64,000 nt of DNA from Desulfuromonas sp. AOP6 (lineage in GTDB: Bacteria > Desulfobacterota > Desulfuromonadia > Desulfuromonadales > SZUA-540): positions 2,198,001 to 2,262,000 of the forward strand of contig NZ_AP022810.1 in the NCBI RefSeq assembly GCF_009731355.2. The letters are read 5' to 3'. Under the pieces are notes generated by a model. That model was not told where the DNA came from, searched no databases, and saw only the letters and a program-made list of their open reading frames with translations. Shown here one piece after another: positions 50,008-59,292 of the stretch. The stretch's first letter is position 1. Every line of letters begins with the position of its first letter. The translations under genes were made by a program, and so were the position numbers.

Positions 50008-52347
50008 ATGACGAAACAGGGATGGGTGGCGCTATTGTCCAAAAACGACGAAAAAGTCCTCGCCGAAAAAAATCTTCCGCTGTATAACAGCCGAATCATT
50101 CACGCCTATCTCGCCCTTCTAAAAGACAAATACCCGCACATCGACGTCAATAAAATTCTGCGGCATGCCCACATGGATCCCTGCGAGGTCGCCGATCAGG
50201 GGCACTGGTTCAGTCAGGAACAGGTCGACCTGTTCTACGAAAAACTTGTTCAGCTCACTGGTGACGAATCGATCGCCCGGGAAGCGGGGCGGCACGCGGC
50301 TTCCCCCGAGGCGCTGGGCGCCATGCGTCAATATCTTCTTGGCCTCGTCGGCCCGGCCCGCGTTTTCAATCTGATCCAGAAAACTTCGGTTCAATTTACC
50401 CGTTCATCCGAGTACAGTTCCCGGGAGCTCGATTCCAACCGGGTCGAAATCACGGTCACCCCCCGCAGTGGCGTTCAGGAAAAAGAATTCCAGTGTGAAA
50501 ACCGGATGGGTTTTTTCGAAGCCATCATCATGATGTTCAATTTTCATCGCCCGGGCGTCACCCACCCTGAATGTCTTTTCAGGGGAGACCCCTGCTGCCG
50601 GTATGTTGTTTCCTGGGAAGACACCCTGGCCTCTCTCTGGGCCAAGATCAGGCTCAGGTCCATCCCCCTGTTCTTTCTCCTCGTTTTCGGGTCCCTGCTC
50701 TACGCCCCCGGGTTCACTCTAACCGTCATCCTCCCCGCTCTCACGATCATCCTCTTCGGCCTGACCGTCATCATGGATATTGCCGAAAAGAAGGAACTGC
50801 GTTCCAGCCTGAGCATCCTCATGGGCTCAACAGAAAAACTGGTGGACCAGATCAACATTAACCACGCCAATGCCAGCCTGACCAATGAAATCGGTCAGGC
50901 CCTCAGCCAGCAGACTGACATTGACAGCATTCTGGACAAGACAATCAAAATCCTGGAAAACTACCTGGATTACCAACGCGGCATGATTTTGCTGGCCAAT
51001 CCCGACCGCACCACATTGGAGTACAAGGGCGGATTCGGTTACACGGAAGAGCAGGAAGCTCTTTTAAAAAACACCAATTTCGATCTGACCCGGGCCGAAT
51101 CGGCCGGCATTTTTATCCGATCTTTCCGCGAAAAGCAGCCCTTTCTGATCAATGACCTTAAAGACATCGGCCAGCAACTCTCCGAGCGGAGCCTTAAATT
51201 CGCCAGTTTTCTTGGCGTGAAATCCTTCATTTGTTGCCCGATTATCAGCGAAGAAGAGACGGTAGGCATTCTGGCCGTGGATAATCTCAAGGCACCACGC
51301 CCCCTCGTACACAGTGACATGAGCCTTCTGATGGGCATCACCCCCTTCATCGGCATCAGCATGCATAACGTCAAGCTCATGAATGCCCGCGTAGAGCAGT
51401 TCAAATCGACCCTGCAGGTGTTGGCGGCCAGCATCGACGCGCGAGACCCCCTGACAGCGGGACATTCGGAAAAGGTCACCGAATACGCTCTGGGCATATG
51501 TCAGGAGATGGACCTGCCCCAGGACTTTACGGAAATGATCCGTGTGGCCGCTCTTTTACACGACTACGGTAAATTGGGTGTCCCCGATTCCATCCTCAAG
51601 AAGGAGGGCCGTCTGACCAGCGATGAATACGAAGCGGTCAAAACGCATTCCCTGAAGACGCGTACTATTCTCGAACAGATTAATTTTGAGGGAGTTATGG
51701 CTGAGGTACCCATCGTGGCCGGGGCCCATCATGAAAAATATGACGGCACCGGTTATCCCGAAGGGCTCATAGGAGAGCAAATTCCCCTGGGGGCCCGCAT
51801 CCTCGCTGTTGCCGACTTTTTCGAAGCGATCACTGCCAAAAGGCATTATCGCGAGCCAATGCCCCTAGATGTTGCCTTCGAACTGCTGCGAGAAGGGATT
51901 GGTCGTCATTTTGACGCCCGCGTCGTCATTGCCTTTATGGATTACTATACGCGGGCATACCTGGGGAAGCCAGCCACGGACCCCGGGCGCTCTTCTGTAA
52001 CCCGGAATGACCCGCGCGTCCCTATAAAGGTTCAGCTCTCTATAGAATTTTCTGGCGCTTCCTGGCCAGGCTATACGGTAGACATGGGTCCGGGAGGCCT
52101 CTATGCCACCAGTAACCAGACCGTCAGCTTGGGGCAACGACTGCATCTCAGCTTCGACCTCCCCGGCCCCACGACCACAACCATCCGGGTCCAGGGCAGG
52201 GTCGCCTGGGTCAACAACATGGACATCAGGCGAAAACCGTCCTATCCCTTGGGCTTCGGCATTGAATTCACGTTGATTTCAGACGCGGAAAAACGGGCCA
52301 TTGCCGATCACCTCAAAGCAGCCCCGTCCGCAGTGGCCCCTTATTGA
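50008..52347 (+). CDS. sensor-GAF-HD-GYP-PilZ c-di-GMP phosphodiesterase
   Basis: A 779-residue protein. Residues 25-205 form an N-terminal sensor-like domain ending in CLFRGDPCCRYVVSW, reminiscent of V4R-type ligand-binding domains. Two hydrophobic segments (219-232, 236-256) follow, then a GAF domain (about 290-460). An HD-GYP domain (470-655) has HDYGKLGVPD, AGAHHEKYDG and GYPEG intact, and should hydrolyse c-di-GMP. A C-terminal PilZ domain (665-775) has RxxxR at 666-670 and VDMGPGG. An HD-GYP enzyme carrying its own PilZ receptor is unusual. The ATG at 50008 lacks a clear ribosome-binding site; translation may be coupled to the gene before it, or start at a nearby GTG. Confidence 0.85.
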   Translation: MTKQGWVALLSKNDEKVLAEKNLPLYNSRIIHAYLALLKDKYPHIDVNKILRHAHMDPCEVADQGHWFSQEQVDLFYEKLVQLTGDESIAREAGRHAASPEALGAMRQYLLGLVGPARVFNLIQKTSVQFTRSSEYSSRELDSNRVEITVTPRSGVQEKEFQCENRMGFFEAIIMMFNFHRPGVTHPECLFRGDPCCRYVVSWEDTLASLWAKIRLRSIPLFFLLVFGSLLYAPGFTLTVILPALTIILFGLTVIMDIAEKKELRSSLSILMGSTEKLVDQININHANASLTNEIGQALSQQTDIDSILDKTIKILENYLDYQRGMILLANPDRTTLEYKGGFGYTEEQEALLKNTNFDLTRAESAGIFIRSFREKQPFLINDLKDIGQQLSERSLKFASFLGVKSFICCPIISEEETVGILAVDNLKAPRPLVHSDMSLLMGITPFIGISMHNVKLMNARVEQFKSTLQVLAASIDARDPLTAGHSEKVTEYALGICQEMDLPQDFTEMIRVAALLHDYGKLGVPDSILKKEGRLTSDEYEAVKTHSLKTRTILEQINFEGVMAEVPIVAGAHHEKYDGTGYPEGLIGEQIPLGARILAVADFFEAITAKRHYREPMPLDVAFELLREGIGRHFDARVVIAFMDYYTRAYLGKPATDPGRSSVTRNDPRVPIKVQLSIEFSGASWPGYTVDMGPGGLYATSNQTVSLGQRLHLSFDLPGPTTTTIRVQGRVAWVNNMDIRRKPSYPLGFGIEFTLISDAEKRAIADHLKAAPSAVAPY

Positions 52348-52353
52348 CCCCAT

Positions 52354-53163
52354 TTATTTCACGGGTTTCCTTCCACGACAAGCAATGAGCGGGGTATAAG
52401 TGAAGCGCCTCGGGTCTTTAAAACAGGCCATGAACTCCTCCCGAAACTCCTCGTATCCACCCGGATAATCCGAAAAAGGATATCCCGAGTTCTGGGCCGC
52501 GACTTCGACTTTCGTAGCCCAGTTAAAGGCATCGGTACTGCCGAGTTCACCATAGATCAGGTGGTGGGCCGACAGCTCAACCCGGATTTCCTCATAGCCC
52601 AGATCATAAAGGTAGGCATAGAGCTTTCGTCCCACGTAGGGATCGAAATCGGCGTTCTGCTCCAGCGTTTTCATCACACCACAGACCGTTTTTTCCAGGC
52701 GGACAGGGAGTCCGTAATGATTCAGGCAATTGTAGTCAAGATCTACCAGACACATGATGCCACCGGGGCTTAAAATATCCGTTAATCGCTGCACGATGGC
52801 AAAACTCTCCTGGCGGTGGTATTCCAGAAAAAACCGCGACCAGATAAAATCGAAGGGGCCCAGATCTTCAAGAGAGGCATAAACATTTCTACAGACAAAC
52901 GTGGCCCCCGAAGAAGATTGCGTCCTTTGGGCATGGGCGATGCGTTCCGCCGAGGCATCAACTCCCAGAGCACTCCCACCGGGTTGAACCAAGCCATGCA
53001 GAAACCCGGTAGTTTTGCCCGATCCGCAACCGATATCGGCGACTCGCATGCCAGGACGCAGCCCGGCCCAGAGAGCCTGTTCACTCAATCGCTCTCTATC
53101 CGTCTTCTGATCAAGCCGCAAAGCTTCCTTCTCGTTTTCCATAAGATATTTTGATTTGGACAA
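52354..53163 (-). CDS. class I SAM-dependent methyltransferase
   Basis: A 269-residue methyltransferase with SAM motif I (RVADIGCGSGKTTGFLHGL), motif II acidic residue in LGVDASAERI and a motif IV-like region (FDFIWSRFFLEY). The substrate is not apparent. It starts at TTG (53163), eight bases after AAGGAGG; an in-frame ATG seven codons later has no site of its own. It is divergent from the FadL-type porin gene and convergent with the HD-GYP gene, ending seven bases from it without a terminator I can see. Confidence 0.85.
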   Translation of the reverse strand: MSKSKYLMENEKEALRLDQKTDRERLSEQALWAGLRPGMRVADIGCGSGKTTGFLHGLVQPGGSALGVDASAERIAHAQRTQSSSGATFVCRNVYASLEDLGPFDFIWSRFFLEYHRQESFAIVQRLTDILSPGGIMCLVDLDYNCLNHYGLPVRLEKTVCGVMKTLEQNADFDPYVGRKLYAYLYDLGYEEIRVELSAHHLIYGELGSTDAFNWATKVEVAAQNSGYPFSDYPGGYEEFREEFMACFKDPRRFTYTPLIACRGRKPVK

Positions 53164-53200
53164 GGTGGTATCCTCCTTAGGTCATTTACCCTTTGAAGTT

Positions 53201-53230
53201 TTGACTCTCATTTCAGCCCCGGACTATAAA
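53201..53230 (+). promoter_or_regulatory. predicted promoter of the FadL-type gene
   Basis: TTGACT (53201-53206) and TATAAA (53225-53230), 18-base spacing. A second TTGACA at 53249-53254 lacks a good -10. Confidence 0.45.
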
Positions 53231-53321
53231 AACCATCGTCTGATGACATTGACATAAGTTGAAACTGTGGGAAAAATTCTAAACAGACTCATTTCTGATA
53301 CCCACGCAAAGGGAGATTACC

Positions 53322-54599
53322 ATGCTGAGCCCTCGTGACCTTCGTCCTTTGTTCCTGGCCATCCTGACTGGAGCTCTTCTTTTTCCCCAGACTATTTTGG
53401 CTTCCGGGTTCGGCATATTCACCCAGGGAGCCAGCGCGCTCGGGCAGGCCAATGCCACCGTCGCACACGCTGACGGCCCTTCGGCCCTGTACTTTAACCC
53501 TGCCCTGCTCACAGATTTGCCGGGAACGGCGATGGAACTGGGGACAACCCTGATATACCCCCGACGAGACTTCACCAGTGACACAACCGGCCGGAAAGAT
53601 TCCACCGACAGCACCCTTTACGCTCCCAGTACATTTTACCTGACGCACACATTCAACGAAAAATTCAGCGCCGGCGTTGGCCTATTCAACCCTTTCGGAT
53701 TGGGAACGGAGTGGGATGACAATTGGGAAGGACGCTATCTCGCCACCCGTTCGGAAATTGTCACCTACGCCTTTAACCCTGCGGTGGGCTACCGGCCGAC
53801 CTCCTGGCTGAGTATTGGCGCCGGCCTGAATCTTCTTTACCTTGACGCTACCCTGGAGAAGCAGGTTAAACTCTCCTTTATCGGACTCGACGATGGACAG
53901 CAAAAATTCACTGGGGACGGAACAGGAGTGGGATTCAATCTGGGCATTCTTCTTAAACTGAACCCGAAAATACAGTTTGGGGCAGGTTATCGAAGTCCCA
54001 TAAAGGTTGACATCGATGGTCGCGTCAACTTCACTCTTCCTGACCCGGGTCTAGCGGTTATACTGCCTGATACGACAGCACAAACGGATATCACCTTGCC
54101 CCAGCAATTGGTCGCCGGACTGGCCTTTTTCCCCACCGACAATCTTACCCTTGAGACGGGCATCCGCTGGGAAGACTGGTCTTCTTACGATGAGTTGCAC
54201 ATCACCTTCGCCCAACCAGTGGGCGGCTCGACCTTCGCCATTTACCCGAAAAACTGGCAGGCCACCTGGGCCTGGAACCTGGGCGGGAAATATCGCCTGA
54301 ACGAAAGGATCTCCCTGCTAGCCGGATATCTGTACGGCGAAGACGCCATTGGCGATGCCACTTTTGAGCCGTCCGTCCCCGATGCAGACTCCCACCTGTT
54401 CTGCCTCGGCACGACCCTGCACTTCGACCGGCTGGCCATATCGCTCAGTTACGGCTACCAACACCTTGAAGGCAGGCGCAAGAACAACAGCTTTCTGCCC
54501 GATGTCGATCCAGCAGTGTCAGACCCGGCCGACTACGCCAGGGGAAGCTACGAGTCAGAGCTCCACCTGCTTGGATTAAGTGCTGGATACCATTTTTGA
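53322..54599 (+). CDS. OmpP1/FadL/TodX-family outer-membrane transporter
   Basis: A 425-residue outer-membrane beta-barrel with a signal peptide (LFLAILTGALLFPQTILA). The mature N-terminus SGFGIFTQGASALGQANATVAHADGPSALYFNPALL is the family's hatch region with its NPA motif. The barrel ends in AGYHF, with a terminal aromatic as required for outer-membrane insertion. Members import long-chain fatty acids or other hydrophobic compounds; the substrate here is unknown. GGGAGAT precedes the ATG. No fatty-acid degradation genes are adjacent. Confidence 0.9.
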   Translation: MLSPRDLRPLFLAILTGALLFPQTILASGFGIFTQGASALGQANATVAHADGPSALYFNPALLTDLPGTAMELGTTLIYPRRDFTSDTTGRKDSTDSTLYAPSTFYLTHTFNEKFSAGVGLFNPFGLGTEWDDNWEGRYLATRSEIVTYAFNPAVGYRPTSWLSIGAGLNLLYLDATLEKQVKLSFIGLDDGQQKFTGDGTGVGFNLGILLKLNPKIQFGAGYRSPIKVDIDGRVNFTLPDPGLAVILPDTTAQTDITLPQQLVAGLAFFPTDNLTLETGIRWEDWSSYDELHITFAQPVGGSTFAIYPKNWQATWAWNLGGKYRLNERISLLAGYLYGEDAIGDATFEPSVPDADSHLFCLGTTLHFDRLAISLSYGYQHLEGRRKNNSFLPDVDPAVSDPADYARGSYESELHLLGLSAGYHF

Positions 54600-54706
54600 C
54601 ACGATCCTTGAAACAAGACCTAAAAGAGCGTTAGCCCTGTCGGAAAAAGCCAAGGTAGTGGAGGTCAGGCTGGGAGACTTGGTGATCGCCCCACATTGGC
54701 ACCTCT

Positions 54707-55720
54707 CTAGCGCCAGACACCTTCGAGGGGGGCCCCGCAGGCATCACATGCCCCACCAGCCAGATGGCTGGCATCAACACGATATCCCACCCGGGAAATA
54801 ACCTGCTTGCCACAGGCCGGGCAAAACGTATTTTCACCCCCCTCCCCGGGCACATTCCCCTCATAAACATATTTCAACCCCGCCTCCAGCCCTATCTGCC
54901 GGGCGCGCCGCAAGGTCTCCACGGGCGTAGGTGACACATTCAGCATCTTGTAGGTCGGATAAAAAGCGGTGACGTGCCAAGGGACCTGGGCACCGAGCTC
55001 GTTGCGGATGAATCCGGCCAGGGCGCGCAGCTCCTCATCGGTATCGTTGTGGCCGGGGATCAGCAGCGTAGTGACTTCCAGCCAGATTCCGAGTCGCCGG
55101 TAGTCCCGCAGAGTATCCAGCACCCCCTGCAGACGGGCTCCCGCCACCTCCCGGTAGAAATCATCCGTAAAGCCCTTGAGGTCGACATTGGCCGCATCGA
55201 GATAGGGAGCAATCCGTTCGAGCGCAGCGGTACCCGTATAGCCGTTGCTGACAAATACATTGCCAAGACCGGCTTCTTTAGCCAGGACGGCGGTGTCATA
55301 GGCATACTCGTAGAAGATGGTCGGTTCGGTATAGGTATAGGAAATGCTGCGGCATCCTGCCGCCAGAGCCCGCTGCACGATATGGGCAGGGGACACCTTC
55401 TCCCCCGGTATCGGGCCCCTGGAAGCGGTCCATTGGGATATGTCGTAATTCTGACAGTGCCGGCAGCGAAAATTGCAGCCAACGGTAGCCATGGAATAAC
55501 TGGTGGACCCTGGAAGATAGTGAAAAAGAGGTTTTTTCTCGATGTGGTCGACGTTCTCGGCAATCAGCTTTTCATAGACAAGAGAGTAGAGAATGCCGTC
55601 GCGATTTTCCCGCACACCGCAAAGGCCTCTCCTGCCGGAAGCAATCAGACACTGGTGACGACACAGCGTGCAAAGTGCCTTGTCTCCATCTTTTTTTTCC
55701 CAGAAGGCCGCTTCGTGCAT
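54707..55720 (-). CDS. amrS: AmmeMemoRadiSam-type radical SAM protein
   Basis: A 337-residue radical SAM enzyme. The cluster motif CNFRCRHC (CX3CX2C) follows the AmrS-type N-terminal region (ALCTLCRHQCLIASGRRGLCGVR), which adds further cysteines, and C-x2-C pairs close to the C-terminus (CPACGK, CDACG) suggest a zinc site. AmrS is usually encoded with AmmeMemo proteins (MEMO and AMMECR1 domains); neither partner is in this window. It ends the mre-mrd-rodA block on the same strand, 73 bases behind rodA, and may be cotranscribed. The reaction it catalyses cannot be told from sequence. Confidence 0.88.
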   Translation of the reverse strand: MHEAAFWEKKDGDKALCTLCRHQCLIASGRRGLCGVRENRDGILYSLVYEKLIAENVDHIEKKPLFHYLPGSTSYSMATVGCNFRCRHCQNYDISQWTASRGPIPGEKVSPAHIVQRALAAGCRSISYTYTEPTIFYEYAYDTAVLAKEAGLGNVFVSNGYTGTAALERIAPYLDAANVDLKGFTDDFYREVAGARLQGVLDTLRDYRRLGIWLEVTTLLIPGHNDTDEELRALAGFIRNELGAQVPWHVTAFYPTYKMLNVSPTPVETLRRARQIGLEAGLKYVYEGNVPGEGGENTFCPACGKQVISRVGYRVDASHLAGGACDACGAPLEGVWR

Positions 55721-55793
55721 GAGTCCCTCCCTGACAATTCCATCCTCTGCACGAAGTATAACAGAAGCGAAGAATATCGGGGCATCCCCGCCA

Positions 55794-56891
55794 TCAGAAT
55801 TTGAAGCGCCTCATGCTGACGTTTAGCAGCAGCCCGACCCCGATCATGGTTGTCACCATACTGGTGCCTCCGTAGGAAAAAAGAGGCAAAGGGACGCCGA
55901 CGACAGGAAGCAGACCAATGACCATCCCCAGATTCACCACCATATGCCAGAACAGCATGGCGACAACCCCCAGGGCCAAAAACATGCCGAATTTGTCTGC
56001 CGCACGTCGGGCAATGTAGAGACCCCAGATAATAATCAGCAGATAGAGCGCCAACAGACCAAAGCCGCCAACAAAACCCCACTCTTCAGCAAAGACGGAA
56101 AAAGCGAAATCGGTATGCCGTTCCGGCAAAAAAGAGAGCTGGGACTGGGTTCCCTTCATGAAGCCTTTGCCCCAGAAACCGCCACTGCCCACGGCTATTT
56201 TGGATTGGATGATGTGATACCCGGAACCCAGGGGATCTCGTTCGGGGTTAAGAAACGTATAGACCCTCTCTCGCTGGTAGTCATGCAGCAGGAACCAACC
56301 CCCGTACGCCCCCAGAAATCCCAGTACGGTCAACCCAATAAAAGTGAGCCTCTGTATGCCGGCAAAGAGGGCGACCGTCAGGCCGATAAAGACGACCATC
56401 ATCGACGTACCCAGGTCGGGTTGCTTCATGATCAGCAAAACGGGTATCGTCAGCAGCGAAAAAGGAGGGACCAGTTCCCTGAGGTTGTGGCCGAAAGCGT
56501 GTCCCTTTCGGCTGAAATGGCAGGCCAGCGTAATAATGATGACGATTTTCATGACTTCGCTCGGCTGCAGATTGAAAAAACCGAGGTCGAGCCAGCGTGT
56601 GGCCCCCATGGAGGTCTTCCCGACCAGAAGGACACCGACCAGCAGGAGCACGTTGAACCCGTAGAAAAAAAACCCCATATACTCAAGGTGACGATAATCG
56701 AACATGCAGACGATCAGGGCAATGACAATTCCCAAAGCAAACCAGTACATCTGTTTGACGTAGATGGGGGTTCCCCCCTGGGACCAGGGGGCGGAGGCGC
56801 TGTACAGGTTCATCATACCGATGGCGGCCACAAGGCAGACCAACCCCAGGAAAAACCAGTCGAAGTGTGTCAGTAAACGGCGGTCAAACAT
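55794..56891 (-). CDS. rodA: rod-shape peptidoglycan glycosyltransferase RodA
   Basis: A 365-residue SEDS-family membrane glycosyltransferase with about ten membrane segments. It polymerises lipid II during side-wall growth together with PBP2. Family marks are NLYSASAPW, GATRWLDLGFFNLQPSE, ERVYTFLNPERDPLGSGYHIIQS and GFMKGTQSQLSFLPERHTDF. The SEDS catalytic aspartate region (ERHTDF) is present. It begins five bases after the mrdA stop, giving the standard mrdA-rodA pair. Confidence 0.95.
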   Translation of the reverse strand: MFDRRLLTHFDWFFLGLVCLVAAIGMMNLYSASAPWSQGGTPIYVKQMYWFALGIVIALIVCMFDYRHLEYMGFFFYGFNVLLLVGVLLVGKTSMGATRWLDLGFFNLQPSEVMKIVIIITLACHFSRKGHAFGHNLRELVPPFSLLTIPVLLIMKQPDLGTSMMVVFIGLTVALFAGIQRLTFIGLTVLGFLGAYGGWFLLHDYQRERVYTFLNPERDPLGSGYHIIQSKIAVGSGGFWGKGFMKGTQSQLSFLPERHTDFAFSVFAEEWGFVGGFGLLALYLLIIIWGLYIARRAADKFGMFLALGVVAMLFWHMVVNLGMVIGLLPVVGVPLPLFSYGGTSMVTTMIGVGLLLNVSMRRFKF

Positions 56892-56896
56892 GGCAT

Positions 56897-58762
56897 TCAG
56901 TCTCCCGCATAGGGCACATGATCGGGCAGGGCACCAACGTCAACCCCGAAATAATTGGCCATCATTTTCATGGCAATCGGGGCGGCGACGCTGCTGCCAT
57001 GTCGACCATGTTCAACAACGACCGCAACGGCAACTTCGGGTGCGTCGGCCGGCGCATAAGCTACAAAAAGCGCGTGGTCCCGGAAACGGTAAGGAATCTT
57101 ATCCTCATCCTCCTCTTTGTCATCGTCGTCCTTGAGACGGACAACCTGAGCAGTTCCCGTCTTCCCAGCCACCTTCAAGCCGTCGAGCTTACGACTCCAG
57201 GCCGTTCCTCCCGGTTCGTTCACGGCAGCCACCAGCCCGGTATGGACCGCCGACAGATCTCTTGGAGAGAAGGGGGTTGATTTAATAATTTCGGGGGAAT
57301 GTTCCACCAGAACATTGCCGACAAGATCGACAATCTTCTTTACGACCTGAGGGCGATACACGGTACCGCCATTGGCCACCGTGGCCGTCATAACCGCCAA
57401 CTGCAGGGGCGTGGTCAACACATAGCCCTGTCCGATAGAGGCAATGACCGTTTCACCATCGTACCAGGGAGCGCCAAACCGCCGTCGTTTCCAGTCCCGG
57501 GTCGGTATCAGTCCCGACTTCTCCCCCTCCAGATCAATACCAAGGGGGCTGCCAAGACCCAGGTCCGAGGCAGTTTCGGAGAGCCTGTCGATACCGAGAT
57601 CCTGCGCAACCTGATAAAACCAGACATCACAGCTTTCTTTCAGGGCCTTTTTCAAATTCGTTTTGCCGTGCCCCGTTCTTTTCCAACAGCGGAATTCCCT
57701 GTCGCCCACCTCGAGCTTCCCGGTGCATTCAACGGATGTAGACGCGGTGATCAGTCCCGACTTCAAGGCAGCCAGTGCGGACACAATCTTGAATGTCGAC
57801 CCGGGAGGATACTGTCCCGTTAGAGCCTTATTCTGCAGCGGATGGCGTGAATCCTTCAGAAGGGAGATCCACTCTTCAGAACTTATGCCCTGCGCGAAAG
57901 CCTCCGGGTTGAAGGAAGGCCGACTGACCAGAGCCAGAACTTCACCTGAATGAACATCCAGCATCACGGCCGCCCCGGCATGATCTTCAAAAGCCACTTC
58001 GGCGGCCAACTGCAAATCCCGCTTGATGGTCAGGTAAACTCGATTTCCCGGAAAGGGGTCTCGGGTCTGGAGGCTGCGAAGAAGCTTGCCTCTGACGTCA
58101 ACCTCAAGTCGTTGCTGCCCTTCATGCCCGCGCAGGGTGTTTTCCAGTCGTTTTTCAACACCACTTTTACCGACAAATTCACCCGATCGGTATCCTGAAA
58201 AATCCTGACTCTGTAATTGCTGCTCGGTAATCTCGCCAAGATAACCAAACAGATGAGCACCACTTTCCTGGTACGGATAAGATCGGACGGGACGAACACC
58301 GGTGAGCAGACCGGGAAGATCAGAAGCATTTTCCTGGATGACTTCCATGCGATCCCTCCCGATATCTTCCGCCAAGGGAAGTGGCCGGTAGGCGGGTAAC
58401 CTTTTTCCCTTCTGATAGCGTTCGTGCAGAGTGACGGCATCCTCATCCAGGTAACCGGCAAGCGTTTCCAGAAGAAGATCACTATCTTCCACGTCCTGAC
58501 GCAACACAGAGACCCCGAAAGCCGGCCGGTTATCGACTAAAAGCAGGCCGTCACGATCATAGATGGAACCCCGCGGCGCTTCGACGGGAATATAACGCAA
58601 TCGATTCTTTTCTGAAAGCCGCAGATAGACATCGGCATTGATGACCTGCAGATACCACAGACGCATCAACAGTAGAAGAAAAACGACCGCTGCCGCCACA
58701 GACACCACAACAAAACGGGTTTTCAGGCCGGGAGTCTCCGACCAGCCGGCATTGAGTCCCAT
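56897..58762 (-). CDS. mrdA: penicillin-binding protein 2
   Basis: A 621-residue class B transpeptidase for rod elongation. One membrane anchor lies near residues 17-36 (FVVVSVAAAVVFLLLLMRLW), followed by the dimerisation domain (EAPRGSIYDRDGLLL). The transpeptidase domain has STFK (nucleophile Ser), SCD and KTGT in order. The ATG at 58762 is chosen because the upstream in-frame extension overlaps mreD. The mreD stop lies only six bases upstream. It partners RodA. Confidence 0.95.
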   Translation of the reverse strand: MGLNAGWSETPGLKTRFVVVSVAAAVVFLLLLMRLWYLQVINADVYLRLSEKNRLRYIPVEAPRGSIYDRDGLLLVDNRPAFGVSVLRQDVEDSDLLLETLAGYLDEDAVTLHERYQKGKRLPAYRPLPLAEDIGRDRMEVIQENASDLPGLLTGVRPVRSYPYQESGAHLFGYLGEITEQQLQSQDFSGYRSGEFVGKSGVEKRLENTLRGHEGQQRLEVDVRGKLLRSLQTRDPFPGNRVYLTIKRDLQLAAEVAFEDHAGAAVMLDVHSGEVLALVSRPSFNPEAFAQGISSEEWISLLKDSRHPLQNKALTGQYPPGSTFKIVSALAALKSGLITASTSVECTGKLEVGDREFRCWKRTGHGKTNLKKALKESCDVWFYQVAQDLGIDRLSETASDLGLGSPLGIDLEGEKSGLIPTRDWKRRRFGAPWYDGETVIASIGQGYVLTTPLQLAVMTATVANGGTVYRPQVVKKIVDLVGNVLVEHSPEIIKSTPFSPRDLSAVHTGLVAAVNEPGGTAWSRKLDGLKVAGKTGTAQVVRLKDDDDKEEDEDKIPYRFRDHALFVAYAPADAPEVAVAVVVEHGRHGSSVAAPIAMKMMANYFGVDVGALPDHVPYAGD

Positions 58763-58767
58763 AGCGG

Positions 58768-59292
58768 CTATCTCAGTTTCTGTAGCCCGGGAATGCTCCC
58801 GCGGGGAAAAAAGCGTTTTTGAATCAGCAGACACCCTGTCAGAAGGAGCCAGGTAGCCAGGAGATTGAGCATAGCTTGCGGCAACAAGCGCCATAGGATA
58901 AGCGCAGCAACAGAGCCGGCATGAGCGAAGAATTTCAGTGAAAAAACCAGAAGGCCGCCCTGGATGAACGTTCCGGCAAAGGCCATAAGGAGCAGAAGCA
59001 GAGAATTTTCCGTATTGAAGCGATTGACGGTTCCACGGACGAGAAGGAAAATAACCAGGAGAACAAAGCCATGAAGTCCAAGGTAATGCCCGGCAAAAAC
59101 ATCAAACAGGCACCCCAGGGCAAAGGCCAGCAGACTGCCGCGCACAAAATTTTCCAGCAGACCGACGTAGACGATAAGAATCAGGAGCAGGTCAGGCTGG
59201 AGCTTGAAGGGGAGCAGAACGGGCAGTAATGATGTCTGCAAAAGGATAAACAGGTAGCCGATAAAAAAATAAACATAAACAGCCCGGCTCAT
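58768..59292 (-). CDS. mreD: rod shape-determining protein MreD
   Basis: A 174-residue integral membrane protein of the elongasome with about five membrane segments and the family's F-x-L-Q-P-D-L pattern (FKLQPDLLLILIVYVGLL). The ATG overlaps the mreC stop (ATGA), so the two are translationally coupled. MreD sequences vary widely, and the position between mreC and mrdA is the strongest support. Confidence 0.92.
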   Translation of the reverse strand: MSRAVYVYFFIGYLFILLQTSLLPVLLPFKLQPDLLLILIVYVGLLENFVRGSLLAFALGCLFDVFAGHYLGLHGFVLLVIFLLVRGTVNRFNTENSLLLLLMAFAGTFIQGGLLVFSLKFFAHAGSVAALILWRLLPQAMLNLLATWLLLTGCLLIQKRFFPRGSIPGLQKLR

